NCBI RefSeq assembly: GCF_028289705.1
Contig: NZ_JANQOI010000038.1
Location: 1-62,820 of the forward strand
Source of the DNA: Pelagibius sp.
GTDB lineage: Bacteria > Pseudomonadota > Alphaproteobacteria > Kiloniellales > Kiloniellaceae
Direction: 5' to 3'
DNA: 62,820 nucleotides
The stretch's first letter is position 1; each line of letters starts with the position of its first letter. Positions 42,004 through 50,367 of this stretch are shown one piece after another. The notes below the pieces were generated by a model. It was not told the origin of the DNA and did not search any database. It worked only from the letters and a program-made list of their open reading frames with translations. The position numbers and the translations under genes were made by a program.

Positions 42004-43362
42004 ATGTACAAACTCTTAAAGCGGCTGGCAGGCATCTCGGTCTTCTACGCTTTCGCCAACAGTATCGAAGCCCTCACACCGTTCTTCCTGGCCATCCTGC
42101 TGACCCGCTTTCTGCAGCCCGGGGAATACGGGATCTGGGTGCTCTTCGTCTCCCTCGTCGCCTTCCTGCGGCCGGTGGTCAACCTGACCATCCAGGACGC
42201 GCTGAAGATGCACTTCTACGAGATGGACAAAGACCGCCAGTCGACCTTCGTCGTCTCGGCCTTCTACATTTCCAGCGGCTCGGCGCTGATCCTGGCCCTG
42301 GCCGCGGTTCTGTTCGACGACACGCTCTCCGCGCTGGTGAAGTTCCCGGCACCCTGGATCGTCTCGGTGGTGGTGGCCACCTATCTCTATGTCAACTTCT
42401 ACTTCCTGCTGGCCTTCAACCAGTTCGCCGAGAAGCGAGGCCAGTTCATCGCCCTGCAGTTCGCCCAGTCGCTCCTGGGACTGGCGATCATCGCCGCCCT
42501 GGTCTATCAGGGCTGGGGCTGGCAGGGCGTGATCCTCGGCAAGATCGCCGGTCTCGCCATGGCCTGCCTCTTGGGCTTCGTCTGGCTGAACGGCCAGCTC
42601 AAGCTGGACCTGCGCCTGCCCTGCAGGGAGCAGCTCCGCGACCTGGTTAGGTTCGGCTTGGTCTATCTGCCGACGGGCTTCGGCCTGGTGGCGGTGCCGC
42701 TCACCGACCGCCTGATCATTTCCCATATCCTGGGGCTCGACCAGAACGGCCTCTATGGCGTGGCCGCCCTTTTCGGCGCGGCCCTCTTCGTCGCCATCAA
42801 CGGCTTCCTGCACGCCTGGATGCCCTGGCTGTTCCAGCAGCTCGGCAAGCCGCGCGGCGCCCTCGGCATGGAGGTGCCGGTCATCTCCGCCGGCTTCCTG
42901 CTGCTGCTGCCGGTCGCCGGTGCCGTCTTCTACCTAATCTCGATGATTGCCGCGCCCTTCCTGATCGGCGCTGCCTTCTCGAGCGCCTTCGCGCTCATCC
43001 CCTGGGCGATCGCGGGCACCGTGGCCATGGGCTACTTCTACCACATCCAGGCCTATCTCCATTTCAAGAAGGCCATTCTGCCGATGTCCGTCAGCAGCCT
43101 GAGCTGCATCCTCTGCAACATCGTGCTCAGCTACTACGGCGCCCTCTCCTACGGTGTCGCCGGTGTGCTCGCCGCGACCATCGCCGCCTTCCTGATCTCC
43201 GCGGTGACCAGCGCCATCTTCATCGCTTTTCACTACAACATCTTCGGCAGCCGCTTCGCCCTGGCCACCCACCCCCATCGTCACCCTCGGGCTTGTCCCG
43301 AGGGTCCATGGAACGACCGAGACCCGGACTGCGATGGATTGCCGGAACAAGTCCGGCAATGA
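42004..43362 (+). CDS. Polysaccharide/oligosaccharide flippase (Wzx/MVF-type)
   Basis: A 452-residue membrane protein with about twelve hydrophobic helices. The N-terminus FYAFANSIEALTPFFLAILL, then TRFLQPGEYGIW is typical of Wzx-like lipid-linked oligosaccharide flippases. The last 30 or so residues (after FGSRFALATHP) are not flippase-like: they are translated from an intergenic repeat (HRHPRACPEGPWNDRD). The natural stop has evidently been lost or replaced and the protein ends inside the repeat. It lies among glycosyltransferase-like genes. Confidence 0.82.
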   Translation: MYKLLKRLAGISVFYAFANSIEALTPFFLAILLTRFLQPGEYGIWVLFVSLVAFLRPVVNLTIQDALKMHFYEMDKDRQSTFVVSAFYISSGSALILALAAVLFDDTLSALVKFPAPWIVSVVVATYLYVNFYFLLAFNQFAEKRGQFIALQFAQSLLGLAIIAALVYQGWGWQGVILGKIAGLAMACLLGFVWLNGQLKLDLRLPCREQLRDLVRFGLVYLPTGFGLVAVPLTDRLIISHILGLDQNGLYGVAALFGAALFVAINGFLHAWMPWLFQQLGKPRGALGMEVPVISAGFLLLLPVAGAVFYLISMIAAPFLIGAAFSSAFALIPWAIAGTVAMGYFYHIQAYLHFKKAILPMSVSSLSCILCNIVLSYYGALSYGVAGVLAATIAAFLISAVTSAIFIAFHYNIFGSRFALATHPHRHPRACPEGPWNDRDPDCDGLPEQVRQ

Positions 43363-43369
43363 CGATACA
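43268..43369. repeat. Palindromic repeat (family 3), copy 2, overlapping the flippase 3' end
   Basis: CACCCTCGGGCTTGTCCCGA, a variable spacer, then GATTGCCGGAACAAGTCCGG form the two palindromes of the element also present at 31024-31136, here in opposite orientation. It supplies the last coding part and the stop codon of the flippase gene. Confidence 0.8.
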
Positions 43370-43445
43370 GAAAGCTGGAAGACAGGAACCCTCCGACGGA
43401 CAGGGCCTCATATGGGGCAGGTTCTGAGCCCGCCGCAGCGGCGCT

Positions 43446-44390
43446 TCAGGGGGCCGCGACCGCCGGCTTCGGCCCGCGCCTGAGCCACAGCAGGCAGCCC
43501 GGCAGGCCGGCCAGGATCGAGGCCAGACCGAAGAGGACGGAGAGTGCCACGGCCTGATCGGCACCAAGGCCGACGGCCCCCAGCATGACCATGCTGGCCC
43601 CCTCGCGCACGCCCCAGCCGGCGAAGGAGACCGGCAGGAAGGTGATGAGGATGATCGCGGGGACCACCGCCAGGGCCGCGGTCACATCAAGATCCAGCCC
43701 CAAGCCCTGGGCCAGGAAGTAGAAGGCCAGGACGGAGCCGAGTTGGGCCGCCGCCGAGAGCAGCAGCAGGATGGCCGAAAGGCCCGGCGTCAGCAGCAGG
43801 CGGCGGGTGTCGGCCGCCATGTCGGCCAGCAGACGCAGGCCCTGGCCGAGCAGCGGCAGGTCCTGGAGGCGCGGCGGCAGGCGGTCGAAGCAGGAGAGCA
43901 GCAACAAGACCGCCAGCAGGCCCGGCAGCGATGCCAGAAGCAGGCTGCGCAGAATGGGCGGGTCCATCGCCTCCCCGAGCCACAGCACGCCGCCGACCAC
44001 CATGAGGACCAGCGCCAGGAGGCCGCTGATGCGCTCCAGCATCACCCCGATGAAGGCGCGGTCCATGGCCACGCCGTGGCGCGAAAGCTGCCAGATGCGC
44101 ACCGCATCGCCGCCCACCGAGGTCGGCAGCATCTGGGTGAAGAAGCTGCCGATGAACATCAGCGCCAGCACCCGGCGCAGCGGCTGCGGCGTGCCGATGG
44201 TCTCCATCACCAGCCACCAGCGCAGCGCCGAGACCAGCGCGATGCCGGCGAGGCTCGCCACCGCGGCCAGGCCCGCCAGGGGCGCGAGCGTGACCAGCAG
44301 GCCGGCGACCCGCCCGAGGTCGACGGAACTGGCGATGGCCGCCAGCAGCCCGAACGACACCAGCAGCTTGACCAGCACCTCCAGGGGCAT
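43446..44390 (-). CDS. AglD/MprF-type flippase-like membrane protein (UPF0104 family)
   Basis: A protein of about 314 residues with seven to eight membrane helices. Family-like features: SALRWWLVMETIG after helix 2, FFTQMLPTSVGGDAVRIWQL (the conserved P-x-x-x-G-G-D motif) and FLPVSFAGWGVREGASMVML (the conserved GWGxREG). This family includes the lysyl-PG flippase half of MprF and proteins tied to glycolipid handling. ATG 44390 is used; a TTG at 44456 overlapping the previous stop (TTGA) would give translational coupling and 22 extra residues. Downstream of the His-rich membrane protein gene. Confidence 0.82.
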   Translation of the reverse strand: MPLEVLVKLLVSFGLLAAIASSVDLGRVAGLLVTLAPLAGLAAVASLAGIALVSALRWWLVMETIGTPQPLRRVLALMFIGSFFTQMLPTSVGGDAVRIWQLSRHGVAMDRAFIGVMLERISGLLALVLMVVGGVLWLGEAMDPPILRSLLLASLPGLLAVLLLLSCFDRLPPRLQDLPLLGQGLRLLADMAADTRRLLLTPGLSAILLLLSAAAQLGSVLAFYFLAQGLGLDLDVTAALAVVPAIILITFLPVSFAGWGVREGASMVMLGAVGLGADQAVALSVLFGLASILAGLPGCLLWLRRGPKPAVAAP

Positions 44391-44452
44391 GCTCCGGAAC
44401 CGCGAGGGCGCCGCACCCTCCGGCGCCTCGGAGAGGCTGAGCGGCGGTGTCG

Positions 44453-45499
44453 TCAAGACGCGATCCCGAGGGTCTGCTGCATGGGCTTTCGCCTGACCTT
44501 CCAGATCAGGCTGTCGACGATGTAGTGGTGGAAGTTGATGGACTGATAGACGATCAGGGTCAGCGGCAGGGCCCAGTGGCTGAACTGGCCGATCGCCTGA
44601 TCGATGCCCAGATAGACCAGAGTGGTCAGCCCCAGGCAGACCCCGAAGTAGAGCCAGGCCTTGTTCTTCTGGCTGATGGTGGAGAGGAAGCGCGCCTTGG
44701 GGTCGATGCCGTCCTTGAAGCGGTTGCTGTTGAACAGCCAGACGAAGAGCACGTACTGGGCATTGTGCCAGACATTGATCACCAGCCAGCCGTGGGTGAT
44801 ATCGTCGATGGCGATGTAGCCGACGTAGAAGACGACGAAGTGGCTCAGCATGTAGAGGCTGTGGGCAATCGCCAGGCGGCCGCGCAGCCAGGAGCCGATG
44901 CGCAGTACGAGCCAGAGCGCCAGCACCGAGAGCGCCAGGAAGGCCGAGGCGTCCACCAGCCACCCCGGCACCGGCAGCACCCGCAGTTCCATGCCGAGGA
45001 ACAGTCCGGGGTCCTGGTAGGAGCGATGCAGGATGCCCCAGAGCGGCAGCAGGTAGAGCGCCGCCTTGGTCAGCCAGGGTTTCTCGTCCACCAGGCCGCC
45101 GGCTTTGCGGCGGTAGACCTGGGACACGCCGAAACTCTGGCGGGTGTAGTGGAACCACTGCCAATAGAGATAGATGGTGGCGATGGCCCAGGGGCCGACC
45201 CCGAGGTAGATCAGCACCACCCCGGCGACCACCAGCGGCGGCAGGCCGAACAGCAGGAAGCGGTGCCGGCGCAGGCTCTCCCCGTCGAAGCAGAGCCGCG
45301 TGTAGGTGGCGACCACATGGTGGTAGCCGAGCAGCCAGAGGTCCAGCAGCAGGATCGGGGCGAAGAGCCGAGGTTCGGCGACGACGACGGCGCCGGACAG
45401 CAGGGCGATCGCCGCCACCCCGGCGATGAAGGTCAAATCGAAGGACGGGCCGCGCAGCCAGCCCGCCGGCACCGTGGTCATCTCGGCCGTCGCAACCAT
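44453..45499 (-). CDS. Histidine-rich polytopic membrane protein, unknown function
   Basis: A 348-residue protein with about nine hydrophobic helices. His residues cluster at helix ends: LGYHHVVATYTRL (60-61), WQWFHYTRQSFG (117), ITHGWLVINVWHNAQYV (236, 245) and INFHHYIVDSLIWK (324-325). This spacing recalls integral-membrane di-iron or zinc enzymes (desaturase/hydroxylase-like), but I cannot name a family. The start at 45499 has GGGAG six bases upstream. The next gene (AglD-like) begins at or overlapping its stop, suggesting a two-gene membrane-lipid or glycolipid module. Confidence 0.72.
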   Translation of the reverse strand: MVATAEMTTVPAGWLRGPSFDLTFIAGVAAIALLSGAVVVAEPRLFAPILLLDLWLLGYHHVVATYTRLCFDGESLRRHRFLLFGLPPLVVAGVVLIYLGVGPWAIATIYLYWQWFHYTRQSFGVSQVYRRKAGGLVDEKPWLTKAALYLLPLWGILHRSYQDPGLFLGMELRVLPVPGWLVDASAFLALSVLALWLVLRIGSWLRGRLAIAHSLYMLSHFVVFYVGYIAIDDITHGWLVINVWHNAQYVLFVWLFNSNRFKDGIDPKARFLSTISQKNKAWLYFGVCLGLTTLVYLGIDQAIGQFSHWALPLTLIVYQSINFHHYIVDSLIWKVRRKPMQQTLGIAS

Positions 45500-45612
45500 C
45501 TCCAACTCCCGCACCCGGCATCGCCAATGCACCGCTGGAGCCATGATGCTGCGGCAGTGGTAAAAAAACCCTCAGTGCCAAGAAATTGCTAAGAAATTCA
45601 GTAAAGCTCGCG

Positions 45613-46215
45613 TTATCTGGCAGAGCGCCTCAGGATCTTGAGACTGCGTCTCAGATTGGCCCGGGCCGGCACCTCAAAATGTGCCCCGAAGTAGCTGGAA
45701 AAATAGAGCTTTTCGCGGTTCATGAGATTTTCGAGGAAGGCGCCCCGTCCGCTGCGGAAGGCGGCCTCCTCGACGTGGGCGTATTCCCGCCGGATGGCCG
45801 CCTCGTAGGCAAGAAAGTCCGGCCACGGCGCGGCCAGGATGGAGAGGTCCATGTCCAGGAACAGGGCGGCATCGGCCTGCGCCGGCGCAGAGAGATCCGG
45901 CGGCAGGCGGTGGCCCGCCGTCGCCTCGATCAGCCGCGCCGCCGCGGCGAGGGAGTCCGCCGACAGAACCTCGGCGCAGTCGGCGCGCAGCAGGGCGGCG
46001 CTGCGCGCTTCGTTGTCGGAAGCCCGCGGGTCGTAGACGGCATCGTGATAGTAGAGCGCGGCCTCCACCGCCGCCGGGTCGGAGAGCCGGTCTCGGACGT
46101 CATCGAAGAGCCGGAGCAGGGCTTCGACATGGGCCCAGGTGTGGTAATGGCGCTGCGGCTCGCCATAGCGCCGCCGCAGATCGGTCATCAGCTCTGCCGG
46201 CAGAAGGCCGCTCAC
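45613..46215 (-). CDS. HD-superfamily metal-dependent phosphohydrolase (COG4339-like)
   Basis: A 200-residue protein. RHYHTWAHVEALLRLFDDV opens the domain. The paired ALYYHDAVYDP supplies the His-Asp metal ligands, and DNEARSAALL and AALFLDMDLSILA follow. This is the pattern of predicted metal-dependent HD hydrolases, whose substrates are mostly unknown nucleotides. It lies 16 nt after the SDR gene on the same strand and so is probably co-transcribed. Confidence 0.82.
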   Translation of the reverse strand: MSGLLPAELMTDLRRRYGEPQRHYHTWAHVEALLRLFDDVRDRLSDPAAVEAALYYHDAVYDPRASDNEARSAALLRADCAEVLSADSLAAAARLIEATAGHRLPPDLSAPAQADAALFLDMDLSILAAPWPDFLAYEAAIRREYAHVEEAAFRSGRGAFLENLMNREKLYFSSYFGAHFEVPARANLRRSLKILRRSAR

Positions 46216-46231
46216 GGGCGCTGCTTCCCGC

Positions 46232-47071
46232 TCAGCCCTTGCGGGCCCGCATCGCCTCCCAGTCCTCGTCGCTGAGGGCTTCCATGAGGCTGAACTGGCC
46301 GGCGCCCTTCAGCCACTCGCCGCCGTCGATGGTCACCACCTCGCCGGTGATGTAGCCGGACTGCTCGGCCAGCAGATAGGCCGCCAGGTTCGCCAGTTCG
46401 ATGTGCTCGCCGACCCGGCCCAGCGGGATCTTGTTCTTCCAGGCGGCATCCAGCTCAGCATTGGGCACCAGGCGGTCCCAGGCCCCCTTGGTGGGAAAGG
46501 GGCCCGGCGCAATGGCGTTGAGGCGGATGCCCTGGCGGCCCCACTCCACCGCCAGCGAGCGGGTCATCGCCAGCACGCCTGCCTTTGCCATGGCCGAGGG
46601 CACGACGAAGGGCGAGCCGGTCCAGGCGTAGGTGGTGACGATGGAGAGCACGTTGCCGGGATGCCTAGCGGCCAGCCAGCGCTTGCCGCAGGCCAGGGTC
46701 GCATAGGCGGTGCCGTGCAGCACGATGGCCAGCACCGCATCGACGGCCCGCGGCGAAAGGCTTTCGGTCTTGGCGAGGAAGTTGCCGGCGGCGTTGTTCA
46801 CCAGGGCATCGAGCGGCCCCTCGGCGAAGGCGGCCTCGGCCATCGCCTCCACCGCCTCGGCGTCGCGCAGGTCGCAGGGCAGCACCGTGGTGCGGCCGGG
46901 ATGCTCGGCGTCGAATTCCGCCCGGGTCTCCTCCAGGACCGCTTCGCGCCGCCCGCAGATCAGCAGCCTGGCCCCCAGCTCGAGGCAGCGCTTGCCCATG
47001 GCCTTGCCCAGGCCCGTCCCGCCCCCGGTGATGAGGATGCGCTTGTCTTGCAGGAGGTCGCTCTGAAACAT
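46232..47071 (-). CDS. Short-chain dehydrogenase/reductase, 2,4-dienoyl-CoA reductase-like
   Basis: A 279-residue SDR. The cofactor loop is ITGGGTGLGKAMG with the CGRR (Arg) that favours NADPH. NNAAGNFLAKTESLS is close to the peroxisomal-type dienoyl-CoA reductase signature. The active-site region (IVTTYAWTGSPFVVPSAMAK) lacks the usual Tyr-x-x-x-Lys spacing but keeps Lys, as in the dienoyl-CoA reductase subfamily. IRLNAIAPGPFPTKGA is the PG motif. The neighbouring acyl-CoA synthetase supports a role in unsaturated fatty-acid degradation. Confidence 0.85.
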   Translation of the reverse strand: MFQSDLLQDKRILITGGGTGLGKAMGKRCLELGARLLICGRREAVLEETRAEFDAEHPGRTTVLPCDLRDAEAVEAMAEAAFAEGPLDALVNNAAGNFLAKTESLSPRAVDAVLAIVLHGTAYATLACGKRWLAARHPGNVLSIVTTYAWTGSPFVVPSAMAKAGVLAMTRSLAVEWGRQGIRLNAIAPGPFPTKGAWDRLVPNAELDAAWKNKIPLGRVGEHIELANLAAYLLAEQSGYITGEVVTIDGGEWLKGAGQFSLMEALSDEDWEAMRARKG

Positions 47072-47221
47072 GGCAGGGGCCTTTTCTTGCCGTGACGGCG
47101 GGGCGGAAGCGAATGCGGGCGGCGCTGTACCCAGTGCGGCGCTCTTTGGCTATGCTAGCGGGTGAAGGGCCAGAAACAAGACAGGGTCCGCGAACAAAGA
47201 CATCAGGGAGGGGCCGAAGCC

Positions 47222-48850
47222 ATGCTGGCGAAGGCCGACAGTTACCAGGCACTGCGGGACGGTTTTCGCTGGCAGATCCCGGAGCGCTACAACATCGCGG
47301 CGGACGCCTGCGACAAGTGGGCGGATGGAGACCGCCTGGCGCTGATCGACCTGAAGGCCGACGGGCGGGAAGAACGCTATAGCTTTCGCGATCTGAGCCG
47401 CCTCTCCAACCGCCTGGCCAACGCGCTGGAAGCTTACGATGTCGGCGAGGGCGACCGGGTGGCCATCCTGCTGGCCCAGGGCGCGGAAACGGCCATCGCC
47501 CACCTGGCGGTCTACAAGCTGGGTGCCATCGCGGTGCCCCTCTTCAACCTCTTCGGGGAGGAGGCGCTGGAGTACCGCCTCGCCGACTCCGGCGCCCGCG
47601 CCCTGGTGACCAACCAGGCCGGTCTGGAGAGAGTCGCGCCGCTGCGCGAACGGCTGCCGGCGCTGGAAACCCTGATCTCCATCGACGGCGGCGATGCGCT
47701 CTCCTGGCAGTCCCTGCTGGAGCGCGCATCGGACAGCTATCTGCCGGTCTCGACCTTCGCCGACGACCCGGCCCTGATCATCTACACCTCCGGCACCACC
47801 GGGCCGCCCAAGGGCGCGCTGCACGCCCAGCGGGTTCTGCTCGGCCACCTGCCCGGCGTGGAACTGCCCCACAGCTTCTTTCCCCAGCCCGGCGACCTCT
47901 TCTGGACCCCGGCGGACTGGGCCTGGATCGGCGGCCTGTTGGATGTGCTGCTGCCGGCCTGGCACCACGGCGTGCCGGTGCTCGCGCACCGCTTTGCCAA
48001 GTTCGATCCGGAAGAGACCTTTCGCCTGATGGCCGACCATCAGGTGCGCAACGCCTTCCTGCCGCCGACGGCCCTGAAGATGCTGCGCGGCGTCGAACGC
48101 CCGGCGGAGCGCTGGACCTACGCGCTCCGGTCCATCGGCAGCGGCGGCGAAACCCTGGGCGCCGGCCTGCTCGATTGGGCGCAGGAGACCTTCGGCATCG
48201 CCGTCAACGAGTTCTACGGCCAGACCGAATGCAACCTCGTGGTCGCCAACTGTGCCGAGTTGATGCCCTTGCGTCCCGGCAGCATGGGGCGCCCGGTCCC
48301 CGGCCACGATGTCGCGGTCGTCGACGATGACGGGTCGCCGCTGCCCCCGGGTGAGAGCGGCACCATCGCGGTGCGGCGGCCCGATCCGGTGATGTTCCTG
48401 GAGTACTGGGGCAACGCCGAAGCCACGGCGGCGAAGTTCCGCGGCGACTGGCTGGTGACCGGCGACACCGGCGCCATGGACGACGACGGCTATCTGCACT
48501 TCGTCGGACGCGACGACGACGTCATCACCTCCGGCGGCTACCGCATCGGCCCCGGCGAGATCGAGGACTGTCTGCTCAAGCACCCCGCCGTCGCCCTGGC
48601 GGCGGCGGTCGGCGTGCCCGACCCTCTGCGCACCGAGCGGGTGAAGGCCTTCATCGTGCTGAAGCGCGGGCAGAACGTCGCCGCGCCGGAGGCACGCTCG
48701 GCCCTGGTCAGGGAGATCCAGGACTTCGTGAAGTCCCGGCTTGCCGCCCACGAGTATCCGCGCGAAGTGGCCTTCGTCGACAGCCTGCCGATGACCGCCA
48801 CCGGCAAGATCATCCGCCGGGCCCTCCGGGAGCGGGCCGAGGGGAAGTAG
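47222..48850 (+). CDS. Acyl-CoA synthetase (AMP-forming, medium-chain/ACSM-like)
   Basis: A 542-residue ANL-superfamily ligase activating a carboxylic acid to its CoA thioester. The P-loop YTSGTTGPPKG is at about 188-198. The aromatic/adenine motif NEFYGQTECN, the ribose-binding TGDTGAMDDDGYLHFVGR, the hinge GGYRIGPGEIE and the C-terminal catalytic Lys in TATGKIIRRALR are all present. The start at ATG 47222 follows GGGAGGGG. The gene is divergent from the dienoyl-CoA-reductase-like gene, consistent with fatty-acid use. Confidence 0.92.
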   Translation: MLAKADSYQALRDGFRWQIPERYNIAADACDKWADGDRLALIDLKADGREERYSFRDLSRLSNRLANALEAYDVGEGDRVAILLAQGAETAIAHLAVYKLGAIAVPLFNLFGEEALEYRLADSGARALVTNQAGLERVAPLRERLPALETLISIDGGDALSWQSLLERASDSYLPVSTFADDPALIIYTSGTTGPPKGALHAQRVLLGHLPGVELPHSFFPQPGDLFWTPADWAWIGGLLDVLLPAWHHGVPVLAHRFAKFDPEETFRLMADHQVRNAFLPPTALKMLRGVERPAERWTYALRSIGSGGETLGAGLLDWAQETFGIAVNEFYGQTECNLVVANCAELMPLRPGSMGRPVPGHDVAVVDDDGSPLPPGESGTIAVRRPDPVMFLEYWGNAEATAAKFRGDWLVTGDTGAMDDDGYLHFVGRDDDVITSGGYRIGPGEIEDCLLKHPAVALAAAVGVPDPLRTERVKAFIVLKRGQNVAAPEARSALVREIQDFVKSRLAAHEYPREVAFVDSLPMTATGKIIRRALRERAEGK

Positions 48851-48854
48851 GTCT

Positions 48855-48985
48855 TCAGTGTTTTCGACTTGCGTCGACTCGGTTCCAGCCCGCTCCCCCT
48901 CCCGGCCACCCATAGGATACTGTCGCTGGGTGGCCGGGAGGGGGAGCGGGCCGGCGCCGTCAAAGCACGAGAACCCTAACGGTTC
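48855..48985. repeat. Dispersed repeat with perfect 25-bp hairpin (family 1, full copy)
   Basis: The left half GTGTTTTCGACTTGCGTCGA and the right half GCCGTCAAAGCACGAGAACC flank an inserted perfect inverted repeat. Its 25-bp arms at 48888-48912 and 48927-48951 are separated by a 14-nt loop. The element lies between two convergent genes and may act as a bidirectional terminator. Half copies occur near 3731 and 34995, and a copy without the insert at 50247. Confidence 0.85.
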
Positions 48986-49521
48986 GGCCGGGTGGTGAGC
49001 ACGGCCTGCACTTCGGCGCGGGGCGACTTGGAGGTCATGACCACCACCTCGTAGAGGATGCTGCCGGACGAGGAGCGATAGGTCTCCTCGCGCTTGTCGA
49101 TGCCGCGCACGAAGTCCTTGCGGTCACCGACCTTGTCCAGGGGCAGGTTCTTGCGCCGGACGTACTCGGAGAACACCAGGGAGACCTGATCGGCGCTGGC
49201 GATCTGCGCCATGGCGGTGCAGCTGTCGTCGCCGAAGACGATCAGCGCGAACAGACCGGCGTCATTTTCGGCGGACCAGACATCGCCTTTCTTGCCTTCC
49301 AGGAACTGCTCGGCCTTCGCTCTGGGAATTTGCCGGAGCTGCGGCGTCGCCGCGATCCAGGCACGCAGATCGGCCGGATCTTCGACGTAGCGCAGACAGG
49401 ACTGAACGAAGAGGCCCACCACTTCACGGGCCTGGTCCGCGGCGCGCGCCGGCGTGGCAGCCAGACACACCACGAGCAGAAAGGCGGCTGAAACGCCCAG
49501 GTGGCGAAAAACGATCCGCAT
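48976..49521 (-). CDS. Small secreted protein, unknown function
   Basis: A 181-residue protein with a clear signal peptide (HLGVSAAFLLVVCLAATPAR, then AADQ at the cleavage site). The mature domain (VGLFVQSCLRYVEDPADLRA and on) has two Cys likely forming a disulfide (SCLRYV, DDSCTAM) and a beta-rich C-terminus (ILYEVVVMTSKSP). No family recognised. Divergent from the DsbA-fold gene. Confidence 0.72.
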   Translation of the reverse strand: MRIVFRHLGVSAAFLLVVCLAATPARAADQAREVVGLFVQSCLRYVEDPADLRAWIAATPQLRQIPRAKAEQFLEGKKGDVWSAENDAGLFALIVFGDDSCTAMAQIASADQVSLVFSEYVRRKNLPLDKVGDRKDFVRGIDKREETYRSSSGSILYEVVVMTSKSPRAEVQAVLTTRPNR

Positions 49522-49650
49522 GATCCAAACCTTCGGCGGGGGCCCGGTGGAGGGCCGGGCCGGTTTTGCAAGCGAATGAGCCTATCAGGTCCGCGAGCCT
49601 GGACCAAGGCGCCGCGACACGCTAAGCAAGCTCAACGCAAGGGAGGCGGC

Positions 49651-50247
49651 ATGAGCAAAGTCATCGACTACTACCTTTCCCTGGTTTCCCCCTGGTCCTA
49701 CCTGGGCAGCGGGCGGCTCGCCGAGATCGCCCAGCGCCACCGCGCCGAGGTCCGGGTCATGCCGATGAACCTCGGGGAGGTCTTTCCGCGCACCGGCGGT
49801 CTGCCGCTGCCCAAGCGCGCGCCGGAGCGCCAGGCCTATCGCCTGGCCGAACTGAAACGCTGGAGTGCACACCTGGGCGTGCCCATCAATCTTCAGCCGG
49901 CCTACTTTCCGGCGCCGGAGATCACCGCCGCCTGCATGGTGATCGCCGCCGGCGAGGGCGGCGGGCAGCCGCTGGCGCTCGCTCAGGCCTTCGGCCGCGC
50001 GGTCTGGGAGCAGGAGCGCAACATCGCCGAGGTCGGCACCTGCGAGGCGATTGCCGAGGAAACCGGCCACCATGCCGTCGACCTGCTGGCCAAGGCCCTG
50101 GACCCGGCGGTGCGCCGGCGCTATGCCGAGCAGACCGAGGCCGCCGTCGCCCGCGGCGTCTTCGGCGCGCCGAGCTACATCTACAACGATGAACTGTTCT
50201 GGGGCCAGGACCGGCTGGACTTCCTCGACCGTGCGCTTGGCGCTTAG
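49651..50247 (+). CDS. DsbA-fold protein, 2-hydroxychromene-2-carboxylate isomerase-like
   Basis: A 198-residue thioredoxin-fold protein of the kappa-GST/HCCA isomerase family. The opening YYLSLVSPWSYLGSGRL has Ser where thiol oxidoreductases have CxxC, as in HCCA isomerases. VFGAPSYIYNDELFWGQDRL is the conserved cis-Pro/C-terminal block. GGGAGGC precedes the ATG at 49651. The reaction would be glutathione-dependent isomerisation; the substrate is unknown since no aromatic-degradation genes are adjacent. Confidence 0.87.
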   Translation: MSKVIDYYLSLVSPWSYLGSGRLAEIAQRHRAEVRVMPMNLGEVFPRTGGLPLPKRAPERQAYRLAELKRWSAHLGVPINLQPAYFPAPEITAACMVIAAGEGGGQPLALAQAFGRAVWEQERNIAEVGTCEAIAEETGHHAVDLLAKALDPAVRRRYAEQTEAAVARGVFGAPSYIYNDELFWGQDRLDFLDRALGA

Positions 50248-50298
50248 AGCGCTTTATGGTTTGACGGCACCGATTCAACGCACGTCGAAAACGCCACA
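50247..50298. repeat. Dispersed repeat, short copy without central hairpin (family 1)
   Basis: Read on the minus strand: GGCGTTTTCGACGTGCGTTG, then AATCGGTGCCGTCAAACC and an AAAGCGCT end. The left and right halves of the 48855-48985 element are joined directly, with no GC-rich inverted repeat between them. It starts at the stop codon of the preceding gene. Confidence 0.75.
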
Positions 50299-50315
50299 TT
50301 CACCGGAACGGTGAA

Positions 50316-50342
50316 TGAAAAAGGGGCCCCGCAGGACCCCTT
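50316..50342 (-). terminator. Rho-independent terminator of the 322-residue hypothetical gene
   Basis: AAGGGG (minus strand 50342-50337) pairs with CCCCTT (50326-50321), followed by TTTTTC. It lies 26 nt after the leftward stop codon. An adjacent hairpin CATTCACCG/CGGTGAATG at 50297-50317 may contribute. Confidence 0.75.
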
Positions 50343-50367
50343 CCCCACCTATCGGTTCCCCCGGCCT

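Noticed and set aside
44457-45581. Extension of the AglD-like protein to 711 residues as a fusion
   Set aside because: The upstream part of that frame is an off-frame reading of the His-rich membrane protein gene.
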